Of a stretch of DNA of 35,457 nt, positions 1 through 7,889 are shown piece by piece. The first letter of the stretch is position 1. Every line of letters begins with the position of its first letter. Source of the DNA: Clostridia bacterium (GTDB lineage: Bacteria > Bacillota > Clostridia > DSM-8532); NCBI GenBank assembly GCA_020047785.1, contig JAIFNI010000252.1, positions 1-35,457 on the forward strand. The letters run 5' to 3'. Made by a program: the position numbers and the translations under genes. The notes below the pieces were generated by a model that was not told where the DNA came from, searched no databases, and worked only from the letters and a program-made list of their open reading frames with translations.

Positions 1-168
1 GGGGAAAAAGGTCGCGAAGGCGCCCGTTCTCAACTCGTCGATATCCGACCCGCAGATGGAGCAGGCTTTCGTTTTCACAAGAACAAATTCATCCCCGATG
101 TCCGGCACGTCGATTTCTCTCACAACGAGTTCATTCAGGGCTTCCATGACAGCCGCCTTCATTTTCAT
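1..168 (-). CDS. Zinc-dependent MDR alcohol/polyol dehydrogenase, N-terminal part only
   Basis: This ORF runs off the left edge of the window, so only about 56 N-terminal residues are present and it is missing from the ORF track. The reading is MKMKAAVMEALNELVVREID, followed later by ACSICGSDIDE. The C-x-x-CGSD signature with its Cys ligand and the start MKAAV...L.V.E...P are typical of medium-chain zinc dehydrogenases (GroES-like fold), which oxidise alcohols or sugar alcohols with NAD(P). The start is chosen because AAAGGAG lies about 8 bases upstream of the ATG at 168. It is the last visible gene of the minus-strand cluster that follows lacI, about 110 bases after the RraA-like gene. The substrate cannot be read from this fragment. 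Confidence 0.8.
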   Translation of the reverse strand, partial: MKMKAAVMEALNELVVREIDVPDIGDEFVLVKTKACSICGSDIDELRTGAFATFFP

Positions 169-215
169 GTCCGTTGCTCCTTTCATGATTCGGCCTGTAG
201 AGACATGGCTGCTTC

Positions 216-246
216 ACACGGTCTTCACACTGGCTTCAGACCGTGT
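216..246. other. Hairpin between the RraA-like gene and the dehydrogenase gene
   Basis: ACACGGTC and GACCGTGT form a perfect 8-bp stem with a 15-base loop in the 108-base gap between the RraA-like stop and the dehydrogenase start. No T-run follows on either strand, so it is more likely a processing or partial attenuation structure than a strong terminator. Function is inference. Confidence 0.35.
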
Positions 247-276
247 TCACCGATTCAACCGGCAGCCCGACTCCGT

Positions 277-942
277 TCAGAGTGCGCCGTACTTGTCGAA
301 CACATCCCGCAGATAGGCACCCTGCTTCAATTCGTCCCGGCTCTTGTTTTCCCGGTCCACCTTGTCCAGCGCCTTCGGGATGACATCCATCACGACGGCT
401 TTCGGGATGACGACCACGCCATCGCAATCCGCGAAGATCACGTCTCCGGGATGCACCAGGATGTCGCCGCAGGCAACCGGACAGTCATAATTGATGACGA
501 GGCCGCGCCCCCGGCTGTCCAACGGCTTGAAGCCCGCCGTGAACACCTTGAATCCCAATTCCAGAATCTTCTTCGTGTCACGGGAAATCCCGTCGATGAT
601 GGCGCCCCTGGCCCCGCGCATCATGCTGGCAGTGGAAAGCAATTCCCCCCAGAAACCATTGTTGATGGACCGGTTGGTGCAGGCCACGACCACTTCGCCT
701 TCCTTCAGGCTGTCGATGGAGGCAATCTCCATCTTGTACGGGTCTTCGGGAATCTCGTACACGTCGACGGACAGAATCGTCTTGGCGCGCCCTGCGATGA
801 CAAAGTCTCGTTCAATCGGCCGTATGTCCTGGCGCATGGCCTGATTGCGGTACCCCAGTTCATCCAGGATGTCCGCCACCACACCGGTGTACAGTTTCTC
901 CTCCATCAGATCGAACATTTCCTTTTCGCTTACGAACTGCAT
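277..942 (-). CDS. RraA-like family protein (4-hydroxy-4-methyl-2-oxoglutarate aldolase fold)
   Basis: 221 residues from MQFVSEKEMFD. The start at 942 is preceded by GGGAGG 8 bases upstream, so the longer ORF to 1080 is not used. The protein has the RraA/HMG-aldolase fold pattern: TGVVADILDELG near residue 20, the central NNGFWGELLSTAS segment, and the metal- and keto-acid-binding GAIIDGISRDTK segment near 125. Members of this family with the G...DG..RD signature are often divalent-metal-dependent aldolases or oxaloacetate decarboxylases acting on hydroxy-keto acids; others are RNase E inhibitors. In a cluster with an amidohydrolase, a deacetylase and a dehydrogenase, a catabolic lyase role is more likely than RNA metabolism. 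It lies 20 bases downstream of the amidohydrolase stop, so the two are probably co-transcribed. Confidence 0.85.
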   Translation of the reverse strand: MQFVSEKEMFDLMEEKLYTGVVADILDELGYRNQAMRQDIRPIERDFVIAGRAKTILSVDVYEIPEDPYKMEIASIDSLKEGEVVVACTNRSINNGFWGELLSTASMMRGARGAIIDGISRDTKKILELGFKVFTAGFKPLDSRGRGLVINYDCPVACGDILVHPGDVIFADCDGVVVIPKAVVMDVIPKALDKVDRENKSRDELKQGAYLRDVFDKYGAL

Positions 943-962
943 GACGTGATCCTCCCTATGAT

Positions 963-1817
963 TCAGCCCAGCCGGATGCCCAATGCTTCCAGCGGATTCC
1001 GGTGAATGATGTCCTCGAAGACGGAAGCGGGAATTTCCGGCAATCCTGTCCCCTCCCCGAACCTGCGTACCGCCATGCATCCGGCGATGGTCTGCTGCGG
1101 GGTGGTGACGGGAAAGTCGGTGCCGAAGAACAGCTTATGGGTCACCTTGTATTCCATCGCCAGGACCATGCTGTTGTAGAACTGCCAGGGTCGGTAATAG
1201 AGAGCCGAAATATCGGCCCAGACATTGGGCTGTTTTCGGATCAGCACGATGGTTTCGGCTTCCCATGGGTGGCCGAGGTGTGCGATGACCTGTTTCAGGT
1301 TTGGAAAGTCCAACGCGACTCTGTCAATGTGGATGGGGCGTGTATATTCGAGCGGTCCCTTCTCGACAAACGAGGTGCCCATGTGCCAAAGGATGGGTAT
1401 TCCCAGCTGCTGCGCCATTTCATAAACAGGGTAGGCCTTCTTCTCGTCAAGTGGATGAAAATGCTGGTAGATCGGACCCAGCTTCAACCCCTTCAGACCT
1501 AGTTCCGTGATCGCGTGCTTCAGGCCATCCGCGGCATCTGCACGATTGGGGTCCACCGAGGCGAACCCGACGATTCGGTCCGGATAATCCCGCTGATAAG
1601 CGGCGCAGTATTCGTTCGGCACCACGAGACCGCTGGCCGGCGCGTCCAGCGCCATGATGCAGGCCACATCCACCTGTGCCATCTCCTCGGTGAAATGCCG
1701 TTCCCGGTCGGCGATCATGCCTTCGTATCGGCCACCTCCCCGGATGCAGTCTTCCATGAACTTCGTTCCGATGAGATGTTCCGGTGCGTTCACATGGGTG
1801 TGCAGATCGATGAGCAT
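963..1817 (-). CDS. Amidohydrolase-2 family metal-dependent hydrolase/decarboxylase
   Basis: 284 residues from MLIDLHTHVNAPEH. The ATG at 1817 has GGAGG 7 bases upstream, whereas the longer ORF to 1931 has no such site. The PF04909-type TIM barrel is supported by the N-terminal HxH in DLHTHVN, a metal-binding His in ILWHMGTS near residue 150, AHLGHPW near 190, and the late Asp in FFGTDFP near 240. Family members hydrolyse lactones or amides, or decarboxylate aromatic and sugar acids. It is flanked by a PIG-L deacetylase upstream (110-base gap) and an RraA-like protein downstream (20 bases), all under a putative LacI-type operator. The exact reaction is not readable. Confidence 0.85.
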   Translation of the reverse strand: MLIDLHTHVNAPEHLIGTKFMEDCIRGGGRYEGMIADRERHFTEEMAQVDVACIMALDAPASGLVVPNEYCAAYQRDYPDRIVGFASVDPNRADAADGLKHAITELGLKGLKLGPIYQHFHPLDEKKAYPVYEMAQQLGIPILWHMGTSFVEKGPLEYTRPIHIDRVALDFPNLKQVIAHLGHPWEAETIVLIRKQPNVWADISALYYRPWQFYNSMVLAMEYKVTHKLFFGTDFPVTTPQQTIAGCMAVRRFGEGTGLPEIPASVFEDIIHRNPLEALGIRLG

Positions 1818-1927
1818 GAAGCCACCTCCATTTTCCGCTCTCTTCCGGGAAAATCCGGTCCTGCAGGACATGCCACGCAATTCCACCGTCATCGTTTGTT
1901 GCGGCATTTCCGGCACCGTATGGCCGG

Positions 1928-2629
1928 TCACGGCAGAACCCGCTTTGTCGTCCCCCGATACCAGGCGTCGACCCGGCGAAAGGCCTCCGCATACCGGACA
2001 CCTGCATGATAGCCGCGGAATTTCGCGCAGGTTTCAATCACGTCCGTGAAATCATATCCCGTGATTTCCATCATCCAGCTGTCCTGGCTGCGGTGGCAGC
2101 GGAACATTTCCAGTTTCGTAGTCATCGTATCCGTGACATCGACGAACTCCGTTGGCTCGAATCCGATGCCGGCAAGATTGTCCATATGGTAGATCAGCGC
2201 CTGTTTGTTCATCTGTGGCAATTCCCTCACAATGTTGTGTACACAGGCCAGAGGAGCAGCCTCGAAGACAAGCTGGCCGCAGTTGCGGTGATCGACGTGG
2301 TAGTCGGTTGGTCCATGCGTGAAGATGACGTCGGGATCGGCCCGACGCAGTACGTCCACCATCTGGAGACGCGCCTGCAGATTGATCTCGGAGAATTCGT
2401 CATCCACATCCATCCAGAGAACTTCCGCGCCGATGCGTGCCGCGGAAGCTTCCATTTCCGACTTGCGCACACGGGCCATGTCATCCGGCCTGTATCGGGG
2501 ATGTCCCATGTTGCCGTTCGTGAGGGAAGCCATGAAGACCTTGTCCCCTCTGGCCGCATACTTGGCCAGCGTGCCGCCCATGAGGATTTCCAAATCATCG
2601 GGATGTGCGCCTACCGCCAGAATGTTCAT
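1928..2629 (-). CDS. PIG-L / LmbE-like zinc N-deacetylase
   Basis: 233 residues, close to the usual family length. The zinc motif AHPDD lies at residues 8-12 and the third-ligand motif HVDH lies near residue 112, as in MshB/BshB/LmbE enzymes that remove N-acetyl groups from amino-sugar conjugates. There is no signal peptide, so it should act in the cytoplasm. The ATG at 2629 has AAAGGAG about 6 bases upstream. It is the first gene after the 11-bp repeat array and has a perfect LacI-type palindrome 28 bases before its start, so it probably heads a repressed operon. A substrate-specific deacetylase for an imported N-acetylated sugar derivative is the simplest reading; bacillithiol-type synthesis is possible but unsupported by neighbours. 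Confidence 0.9.
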   Translation of the reverse strand: MNILAVGAHPDDLEILMGGTLAKYAARGDKVFMASLTNGNMGHPRYRPDDMARVRKSEMEASAARIGAEVLWMDVDDEFSEINLQARLQMVDVLRRADPDVIFTHGPTDYHVDHRNCGQLVFEAAPLACVHNIVRELPQMNKQALIYHMDNLAGIGFEPTEFVDVTDTMTTKLEMFRCHRSQDSWMMEITGYDFTDVIETCAKFRGYHAGVRYAEAFRRVDAWYRGTTKRVLP

Positions 2630-2656
2630 TAAAACTCCTTTTCAATCTCGGCAAGA

Positions 2657-2672
2657 CCGGTAACGTTACCGG
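2657..2672. promoter_or_regulatory. LacI-type operator in front of the deacetylase operon
   Basis: CCGGTAACGTTACCGG is a perfect 16-bp palindrome with a central CG, the hallmark of LacI/GalR-family sites. It matches the palindrome at 4097-4114 in 12 of 16 positions, keeping the CCG ends and the AACGTT core. It lies 28 bases upstream of the PIG-L ATG, where repressor binding would block transcription or its initiation. Confidence 0.65.
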
Positions 2673-2747
2673 AAACCAGAACAATTCCCCGTTTTCTCCG
2701 TGACATGCTGCGAGCCTGCCAGAATCCAGAAAGGGACTTCGCCCAAA

Positions 2748-2899
2748 GGCGGGTTTCAGGTCGTTTCAGTCCGGATCCAGGTTGGATTCAGTTTGGAATC
2801 AGGTCGGAATCAGTTCGGTTTCAGGTCGTTTCGGTCCGGATTCAGGATGGATTCAGGTCGGAATCAGTCCGGATTCAGATCGGTCTTAGGTCTGATTCA
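2748..2899. repeat. 11-bp tandem repeat array, about 14 copies
   Basis: Fourteen consecutive units of 11 bp (two of them 10 bp) with consensus GGTCGGATTCA fill the gap from the lacI stop to just before the deacetylase operator. Examples are GTCCGGATTCA (2834 and 2867), GGTCGGAATCA (2802 and 2856) and GGTTGGATTCA (2780). The last unit contains the lacI stop codon (TCA at 2897-2899 read on the minus strand). Units diverge by 1-4 bases. The period is close to one DNA turn, so each unit presents the same helical face. No protein reading is supported because 11 is not a multiple of 3. Confidence 0.9.
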
Positions 2900-3979
2900 T
2901 GCTTGACCAACAGGTTTCACCGCGCCAAGATAGTTGTCCTTCCCATAGGTGTTGTACCTTGTGTACAGATGGAAATCGATGAACATTTTCTCATGGGGTG
3001 GCTTTTTTCTATCGAGCAGATAGTCGGCCATGCATTTCAGCGCGTGATAGCCCTGCAGATACGGATTCTGGCAGATCGCCGCACTGATGGTCCCCTCCTG
3101 CAGAAGACGGTTCACATCCTCGGACATTTCGTGGCCTACAAGCACAAGTCCCCTGCGGCCGCTGTCCTTTACGGCCATCGCGGTTTCCTGAAGAAAACCA
3201 TCGACACTGTACACGCTTTGCATGCCGCCATCGACCGCCAGCTTCCCCAATGTGACATTGTAGGCATCTTCACTGTACATCTCATACGTCGCAACATCGA
3301 GCTCGATGTCGGGATATGCCTGGCACAGGACTTCCTGAAACCCCGTCAGCCTCAGTCGGCATTCGGGAGACAATGCGCCGGATTTTGCATGCATGGCTGT
3401 GATTGCCATGCATTTTCCGCGCCCTGCCGAAAACTTTCCGACAAGTTCCCCCGCAAGTCGCCCAATCAGCAAATTGTCCGGACCGACATAGAACTGTCGC
3501 CCGAAAGCTTCCTCATCATCATTGAGCATGCCCAGTGGAATGCCATCACCGATGATACCCCTTATTTTACCAGCGACAGGACCGAGTCCCTCGGGGACGA
3601 GGAGGAAGCCGTCCGTCTTCCGTCCGACAGCCTCCTTCACATGCGACAGCACCAGATTTCCGTCCATCCTGTTCAGGCAGACGCAATTGACGGAAACCCC
3701 GCAGAAGGAGAGTTCGCGTCCGGCACATTCGATTCCGGCCCGCATCTGATGCCAGAAAGGCGCGTTGTAAGGCATGAGGACGGTAATGTTCTTCCGGCTC
3801 TTCAGCGAAAGGGAGCGGGCGTGCCTGTTGGGCAGGTATTTCATTTCCTCGATTTTTTCAAGGACCCGCTGCCGGGTGTCCGCATTGATGTCGCTCTTGC
3901 CATGCATCGCACGCTCCACCGTACCGATGGATACGCCCAACGCCTTTGCGACATCCTTCAAGGTAATCCTTTCCTGCAT
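2897..3979 (-). CDS. LacI/GalR-family transcriptional regulator
   Basis: 360 residues from MQERITLKDVAKALGVS. The N-terminal HTH occupies about residues 4-25 (DVAKALGVSIGTVERAMHG), followed by the hinge region YLPNRHARSLS near 50-60 and a periplasmic-binding-protein-like effector domain from about residue 60. The ATG at 3979 is preferred over 4003 because AGAGG lies about 10 bases upstream of it and the HTH starts properly there. It is divergent to the acyltransferase-like gene, with a perfect palindrome between them, and codirectional with the deacetylase-amidohydrolase-RraA-dehydrogenase genes, which carry a matching palindrome. This indicates autoregulation and local control, probably released by a sugar or sugar derivative. 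Confidence 0.93.
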   Translation of the reverse strand: MQERITLKDVAKALGVSIGTVERAMHGKSDINADTRQRVLEKIEEMKYLPNRHARSLSLKSRKNITVLMPYNAPFWHQMRAGIECAGRELSFCGVSVNCVCLNRMDGNLVLSHVKEAVGRKTDGFLLVPEGLGPVAGKIRGIIGDGIPLGMLNDDEEAFGRQFYVGPDNLLIGRLAGELVGKFSAGRGKCMAITAMHAKSGALSPECRLRLTGFQEVLCQAYPDIELDVATYEMYSEDAYNVTLGKLAVDGGMQSVYSVDGFLQETAMAVKDSGRRGLVLVGHEMSEDVNRLLQEGTISAAICQNPYLQGYHALKCMADYLLDRKKPPHEKMFIDFHLYTRYNTYGKDNYLGAVKPVGQA

Positions 3980-4096
3980 GCTGAACCCGCCTCTCTCAGG
4001 CATCGGATAGATATTGCCTGCTCTTTTTCAGAAAAAAAGGCACATCAAGCCATTCGTTTCTGAAATTCATAGAGCAGGTTGTTTTTCCAAGCCCGT

Positions 4097-4114
4097 ACCG
4101 TAAACGTTTACGGT
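4097..4114. promoter_or_regulatory. LacI-type operator between lacI and the divergent acyltransferase gene
   Basis: ACCGTAAACGTTTACGGT is a perfect 18-bp palindrome with central CG. It sits 118 bases upstream of the lacI start and 163 bases upstream of the divergent gene, so it can control both. Its core resembles the second palindrome at 2657-2672, as expected if the adjacent LacI protein binds both. Confidence 0.7.
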
Positions 4115-4276
4115 TCTTGGGACATTGTATCGGAACATCGTGATGCTGTCCATAGGATCATTCCTGTTCCACGTGTGGTGGAATGGATGGCCAGTGAATA
4201 CGGGCAGTGGAATAACCGAGCTGTGTATCGTACAATGGGGATGGACGCAAACAGCCTGAAACCAAGAGGTGTGAAC

Positions 4277-5482
4277 ATGATGAATCCGGCGATGGACGAA
4301 ATCGAAATGCTCAAACCCGAACGACTGGCCTATTGGTGCAAACGCATCGGAATCCCTGATGAAATGGTCGCTGTACTGGAACCCATCCGGAAGACGATCC
4401 TTTCGGATGACGCCTTGTCTGCCGCCATGCAGGAGGCTCATCACCGTCTGGTTCACAAACGGGAATGGGGAAAGGATTGGACCGCACCCGAGTCCGATCC
4501 GGTTGCCATTGAAAAACTGGGCGAGAACGCATGGGCAATGGATTTCCTCGCCTATCTTTCCGCATTGCCTTTTGCGGAAGCCTGGTACAGGGACAAAGGA
4601 ATCCCGCAGGAGTTGTTCGACGCAACCATGGCGGACATCGGTCTCTGGGTACACAACGACCATGAGAAGCATGGCACATGGCGGTTTTCGCAGTTCGGGT
4701 GGATAAAGCTTCATCTGTCCTGCCAGCTGTTCCGATTGGGGCGGCTCCAGTTCAGGTTGTTGGACTATGCATCAGACATGACGTTTTTCAGGAAAAAAGG
4801 TCATGACTGTTATGTCGGGCTTGCCTTGCCGGAGAATCAACTTCGCACGGACGGGTATGCAGACGGTGCGGATGGCCGTACGGACCCGGCATGCTGGCAT
4901 CCGGAATATGAAGAGCATGCAGGAGGCTGGTCGGGAAATCCCGTTTCACCCTATGGCCGGGCATCCCAAGAAAAAGTCCTGCTTCCCCGCGAAGAGTGGG
5001 ACATCGTTCTGAAAAAGGGCGACACGCTGATCGACATTCACATTCCCCAGGGTGGCAAACTCGACATGGACGAGTGCCGGAAGTCCTTTTCCCTGGCGGA
5101 AGCCTTCTTCTCCCGCTTTTTCCCGGAATCGCCGACCCGGGCGTTTTTCTGTGACACCTGGCTTTTTGCGCCGCAGCTGCAGACCCTCCTTGGCGGAAAA
5201 GGAAATATCGTGAAGTTCCAGCGGGAGTTTTACCTGACCCCTGAAGCCGGTGACCGTACCCAGGCATGGGAAAGGATTTTCGGCAATCATGTCACCTCTC
5301 TGGATGATGCGCCCAGACAATCCGCCATCCAACAGGCGTTTCACGCATGGCTGACCCAGGGCAACGAGTTTTTCGGTTTGCCGGGGGTACGCTTTCATCC
5401 AGCGGCAGACTGGGGTTCACAGCCTTATATGGGTGCGTGGGACCGTGATGGGACCTCTGATATGTCTGCAGGAGATCCGTGA
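4277..5482 (+). CDS. Acyltransferase-domain protein (two-domain NAT_N / GNAT-like C-terminal type)
   Basis: 401 residues from MMNPAMDEIEMLK. The ORF opens at 4079, but that start lies before the operator; the ATG at 4277 has AAGAGGTG about 6 bases upstream. The N-terminal part is helical (residues 1-130). The C-terminal part carries IDIHIPQGGKLD, FFCDTWLFAPQL and NIVKFQREFYL, then an ERIFG element, in the order I associate with Bacillota acyltransferase-domain proteins having a GNAT-like C-terminal domain (DUF5596 type). The family is poorly characterised and the acyl donor and acceptor are unknown. It is divergent from lacI and shares its operator, so acyl transfer and PIG-L deacetylation may belong to one pathway. 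Family assignment is from memory of motif layout and is moderate. Confidence 0.55.
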   Translation: MMNPAMDEIEMLKPERLAYWCKRIGIPDEMVAVLEPIRKTILSDDALSAAMQEAHHRLVHKREWGKDWTAPESDPVAIEKLGENAWAMDFLAYLSALPFAEAWYRDKGIPQELFDATMADIGLWVHNDHEKHGTWRFSQFGWIKLHLSCQLFRLGRLQFRLLDYASDMTFFRKKGHDCYVGLALPENQLRTDGYADGADGRTDPACWHPEYEEHAGGWSGNPVSPYGRASQEKVLLPREEWDIVLKKGDTLIDIHIPQGGKLDMDECRKSFSLAEAFFSRFFPESPTRAFFCDTWLFAPQLQTLLGGKGNIVKFQREFYLTPEAGDRTQAWERIFGNHVTSLDDAPRQSAIQQAFHAWLTQGNEFFGLPGVRFHPAADWGSQPYMGAWDRDGTSDMSAGDP

Positions 5483-5494
5483 GCGGGAGCGCGC

Positions 5495-7480
5495 TCATTG
5501 GGATAGCAATTGCTCCGCGCGGGCCAGAACGTTCTCCACCGTGAATCCATAGGCGGCAAAGAGTTGTTCGGCTGGTGCGGAAGCGCCGAAGGTGTCCCTT
5601 GAGATGATATCCCCATCAAGTCCCACATAGCGGTGCCAACCAAAGGAGGCACCCGCCTCCACGGCAAGACGCGTGCGCACAGCCGGTGCGATCACACTGT
5701 CGCGGTATGTTTTGGGCTGTTCTTCAAACAACTCCCATGAGGGCATGCTGATGACACGGACACCCACACCCTTTTCCTGAAGACGTTTACCGACCTCGAG
5801 CACAAGCTGTGTCTCTGACCCGGATGCCATCAGCTGAATGTCGATTTTTTCAGAATCCAGCAGAATGTAAGCGCCTTTCCCAGCGTCTTTGCCCGTTCCC
5901 GCCAGTTGGGGCAGGTTCTGACGGGTCAATACAAGCGCGGTGGGAGAGGTCTTGCGACCCAATGCCGCGACCCATCCCGCGACCGTTTCCCTTGCGTCCG
6001 CCGGACGGAACACCGTCATGTTGGGAATGCTGCGCAGAGAGGCCAGCTGTTCGATAGGCTGGTGGGTGGGGCCGTCCTCTCCGACACCGATGCTGTCATG
6101 GGTAAGCACATATATCACACGAAGATTCATCAGGGCGGACAACCGCATGCAGGGCTTCATATAGTCACTGAACACGAAGAAGGTGGACACATAGGGGATG
6201 AGCCCGCCATGCAGGGCCAGGCCATTGCCGATGGCCGTCATGGCCAGTTCCCGTACACCAAAGTGCAGGTTGCTGCCGGACCTGTCTTCCCTGGAAAAAG
6301 ACGTTCTGTTTTTCATCAGGGTTTTGGTGGAAGGTGCCAGATCGGCGGAACCGCCGATCAGGTTGGGCACCAGTTCCGAAACGGCATTGAGGACGTCGCT
6401 GGAACTGGAACGGGTGGCGTTGGGCTTGCCGTTGTTTGCCCAGAATGAGTCTCTGTCCATCATATCCAAGGGTACTTCTCCGCTTTGCCAGGCTTCCCAG
6501 GAAACCAGCAGTTCCGGGAATGCCTTTCCATAAGCGGCTTTTGCCCGCAGCCAGTCCTGTTCCCGCTTATTTCCCGCCTCAGTGAAAGCTGCAAAGGCAT
6601 TCCGCACTTCCTCCGCCACCGTGAAGGGTTCGGTTGTGGGAAGTTCCAGCCATGCCTTGGCTGCGGCGAGGTTTTCAGTACCAAGCGGTTCCCCATGCGC
6701 GGAAGCTTTTCCTTGTTTTGCCGGGCAGCCATATCCGATCTGTGTGGAGATGATGATCAGGGAGGGCTTGCCGGTTTCCGCCTTCGCGGCCTCAATGGCC
6801 TGGCTGATGCCGTCGATGTCATTGCCATCGGCCACAGCCTGTACATGCCAATCGTAGGCGGCAAAGCGTGCAGCCACATCCTCGCGGAAGGCGATGTCCG
6901 TATCCCCTTCGATGCTGATGCGGTTGGAGTCATAAAAGACGATCAGTTTTCCAAGGCCCAGCGTTCCTGCCAGAGAAGCGGCCTCCGATGTAATGCCCTC
7001 CATCATGCAGCCGTCCCCGGACAGAACGTACGTGTGGTGATCCACCAATGTTTGTTCCGGTCGGTTGAAGGTTGCCGCCAGATGGGCTTCCGCCATGGCC
7101 ATGCCCACGCCATTGGCGAAGCCCTGCCCAAGGGGACCGGTCGTGGCTTCCACACCCACGGTGTGACCGAATTCCGGATGTCCGGGCGTAAGGCTGTTCC
7201 ATTGGCGGAACCGGCGCAGTTCCTCCATCGGCAGTCCATATCCAAACAGATGCAGCAGGGTGTACAGCAGGGCGGAACCATGTCCGGCGGAAAGAACGAA
7301 CCGGTCACGCTCCTCCCATTTCGGGTTTGCCGGATTGTGCTTGAGGTGTTTGGCCCAGAGTGTGTATGCGATGGGCGCAGCACCCATCGGCAGGCCCGGG
7401 TGGCCGGAATTCGCAGCTTGCACGGCTTCCGCAGAAAGGATTCTGATGGTGTCCACATTCATTTTATCGATTCTTGTCAT
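5495..7480 (-). CDS. tkt: Transketolase
   Basis: 661 residues, the normal full length. The enzyme moves two-carbon units between sugar phosphates in the non-oxidative pentose phosphate pathway, with thiamine diphosphate and Mg. The N-terminal thiamine-binding domain has [11 protein letters not shown] near residue 26, [12 protein letters not shown] near 68, and GDGCMMEG at 155-162 followed by FYDSN. The pyrimidine-binding domain has FGVREL and [19 protein letters not shown], and the C-terminal domain is complete. The ATG at 7480 is preceded by GGAGG 8 bases upstream. It is monocistronic, convergent with the acyltransferase gene (12 bases apart), and divergent from the muropeptide operon. Confidence 0.98.
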   Translation of the reverse strand: MTRIDKMNVDTIRILSAEAVQAANSGHPGLPMGAAPIAYTLWAKHLKHNPANPKWEERDRFVLSAGHGSALLYTLLHLFGYGLPMEELRRFRQWNSLTPGHPEFGHTVGVEATTGPLGQGFANGVGMAMAEAHLAATFNRPEQTLVDHHTYVLSGDGCMMEGITSEAASLAGTLGLGKLIVFYDSNRISIEGDTDIAFREDVAARFAAYDWHVQAVADGNDIDGISQAIEAAKAETGKPSLIIISTQIGYGCPAKQGKASAHGEPLGTENLAAAKAWLELPTTEPFTVAEEVRNAFAAFTEAGNKREQDWLRAKAAYGKAFPELLVSWEAWQSGEVPLDMMDRDSFWANNGKPNATRSSSSDVLNAVSELVPNLIGGSADLAPSTKTLMKNRTSFSREDRSGSNLHFGVRELAMTAIGNGLALHGGLIPYVSTFFVFSDYMKPCMRLSALMNLRVIYVLTHDSIGVGEDGPTHQPIEQLASLRSIPNMTVFRPADARETVAGWVAALGRKTSPTALVLTRQNLPQLAGTGKDAGKGAYILLDSEKIDIQLMASGSETQLVLEVGKRLQEKGVGVRVISMPSWELFEEQPKTYRDSVIAPAVRTRLAVEAGASFGWHRYVGLDGDIISRDTFGASAPAEQLFAAYGFTVENVLARAEQLLSQ

Positions 7481-7601
7481 GTGCTTCCTCCGTTGTTGCA
7501 TTCGTCAACAAGGTATCCGGCCATATTCCGGACAGCAGCGGAAACCCTTCCGCATCCATGGGCACACAGCCATGCATGGAGCCGTGCATACCCATGCTCC
7601 A

Positions 7602-7610
7602 AGTATACCA
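7602..7610 (-). promoter_or_regulatory. Candidate extended -10 promoter for tkt
   Basis: On the minus strand TGGTATACT is an extended -10 element (TGn plus TATACT) about 120 bases before the tkt start. The matching -35 position is poor (CTTACT), so activity would depend on the extended -10. Weak prediction. Confidence 0.3.
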
Positions 7611-7732
7611 AGAACAGTCAAGGGAGTAAGTCTCCTTGTTCGGAACGGCCTCATGATGGAATTTCTTTGTTCCAAGGGTTTCAGCTTATGACGGATGAGG
7701 AAGATTTGCCACAACTGTCAGCGCAATGGGAT

Positions 7733-7761
7733 TTGACGCAGACAGCCATCGGACATAAAAT
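7733..7761 (+). promoter_or_regulatory. Sigma-70-type promoter for the muropeptide operon
   Basis: TTGACG, a 17-base spacer and TAAAAT match the housekeeping consensus at the ideal distance. It lies about 130 bases upstream of the PF06541 membrane-protein gene. The rest of the 409-base gap between tkt and that gene shows no convincing ORF. Confidence 0.55.
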
Positions 7762-7889
7762 ACACCTGTGCCATTCAACAGCAAGGCTCCATCATATCGT
7801 GCAGCAGCCCGGGGCATGAAATCATGAAGAGGGCGTGCACATCCTGCTTGTTGTCGCAGCCATCATGGGGAAAGGTTGGTGTGTGATTC

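Noticed and set aside
2705-4063. 452-aa plus-strand ORF opposite lacI
   Set aside because: It runs through the 11-bp repeat array and the antisense of a clear LacI protein; no motif supports it.
5481-5496. GAGCG/CGCTC hairpin across the convergent stops of the acyltransferase and tkt genes
   Set aside because: Only a 5-bp stem without a T-run; too weak to list as a terminator.
7505-7714. 69-aa minus-strand ORF upstream of tkt
   Set aside because: No ribosome site, no recognisable motif, and it overlaps the probable tkt promoter.
6485-7819. 444-aa plus-strand ORF opposite transketolase
   Set aside because: Antisense shadow of a full-length transketolase.
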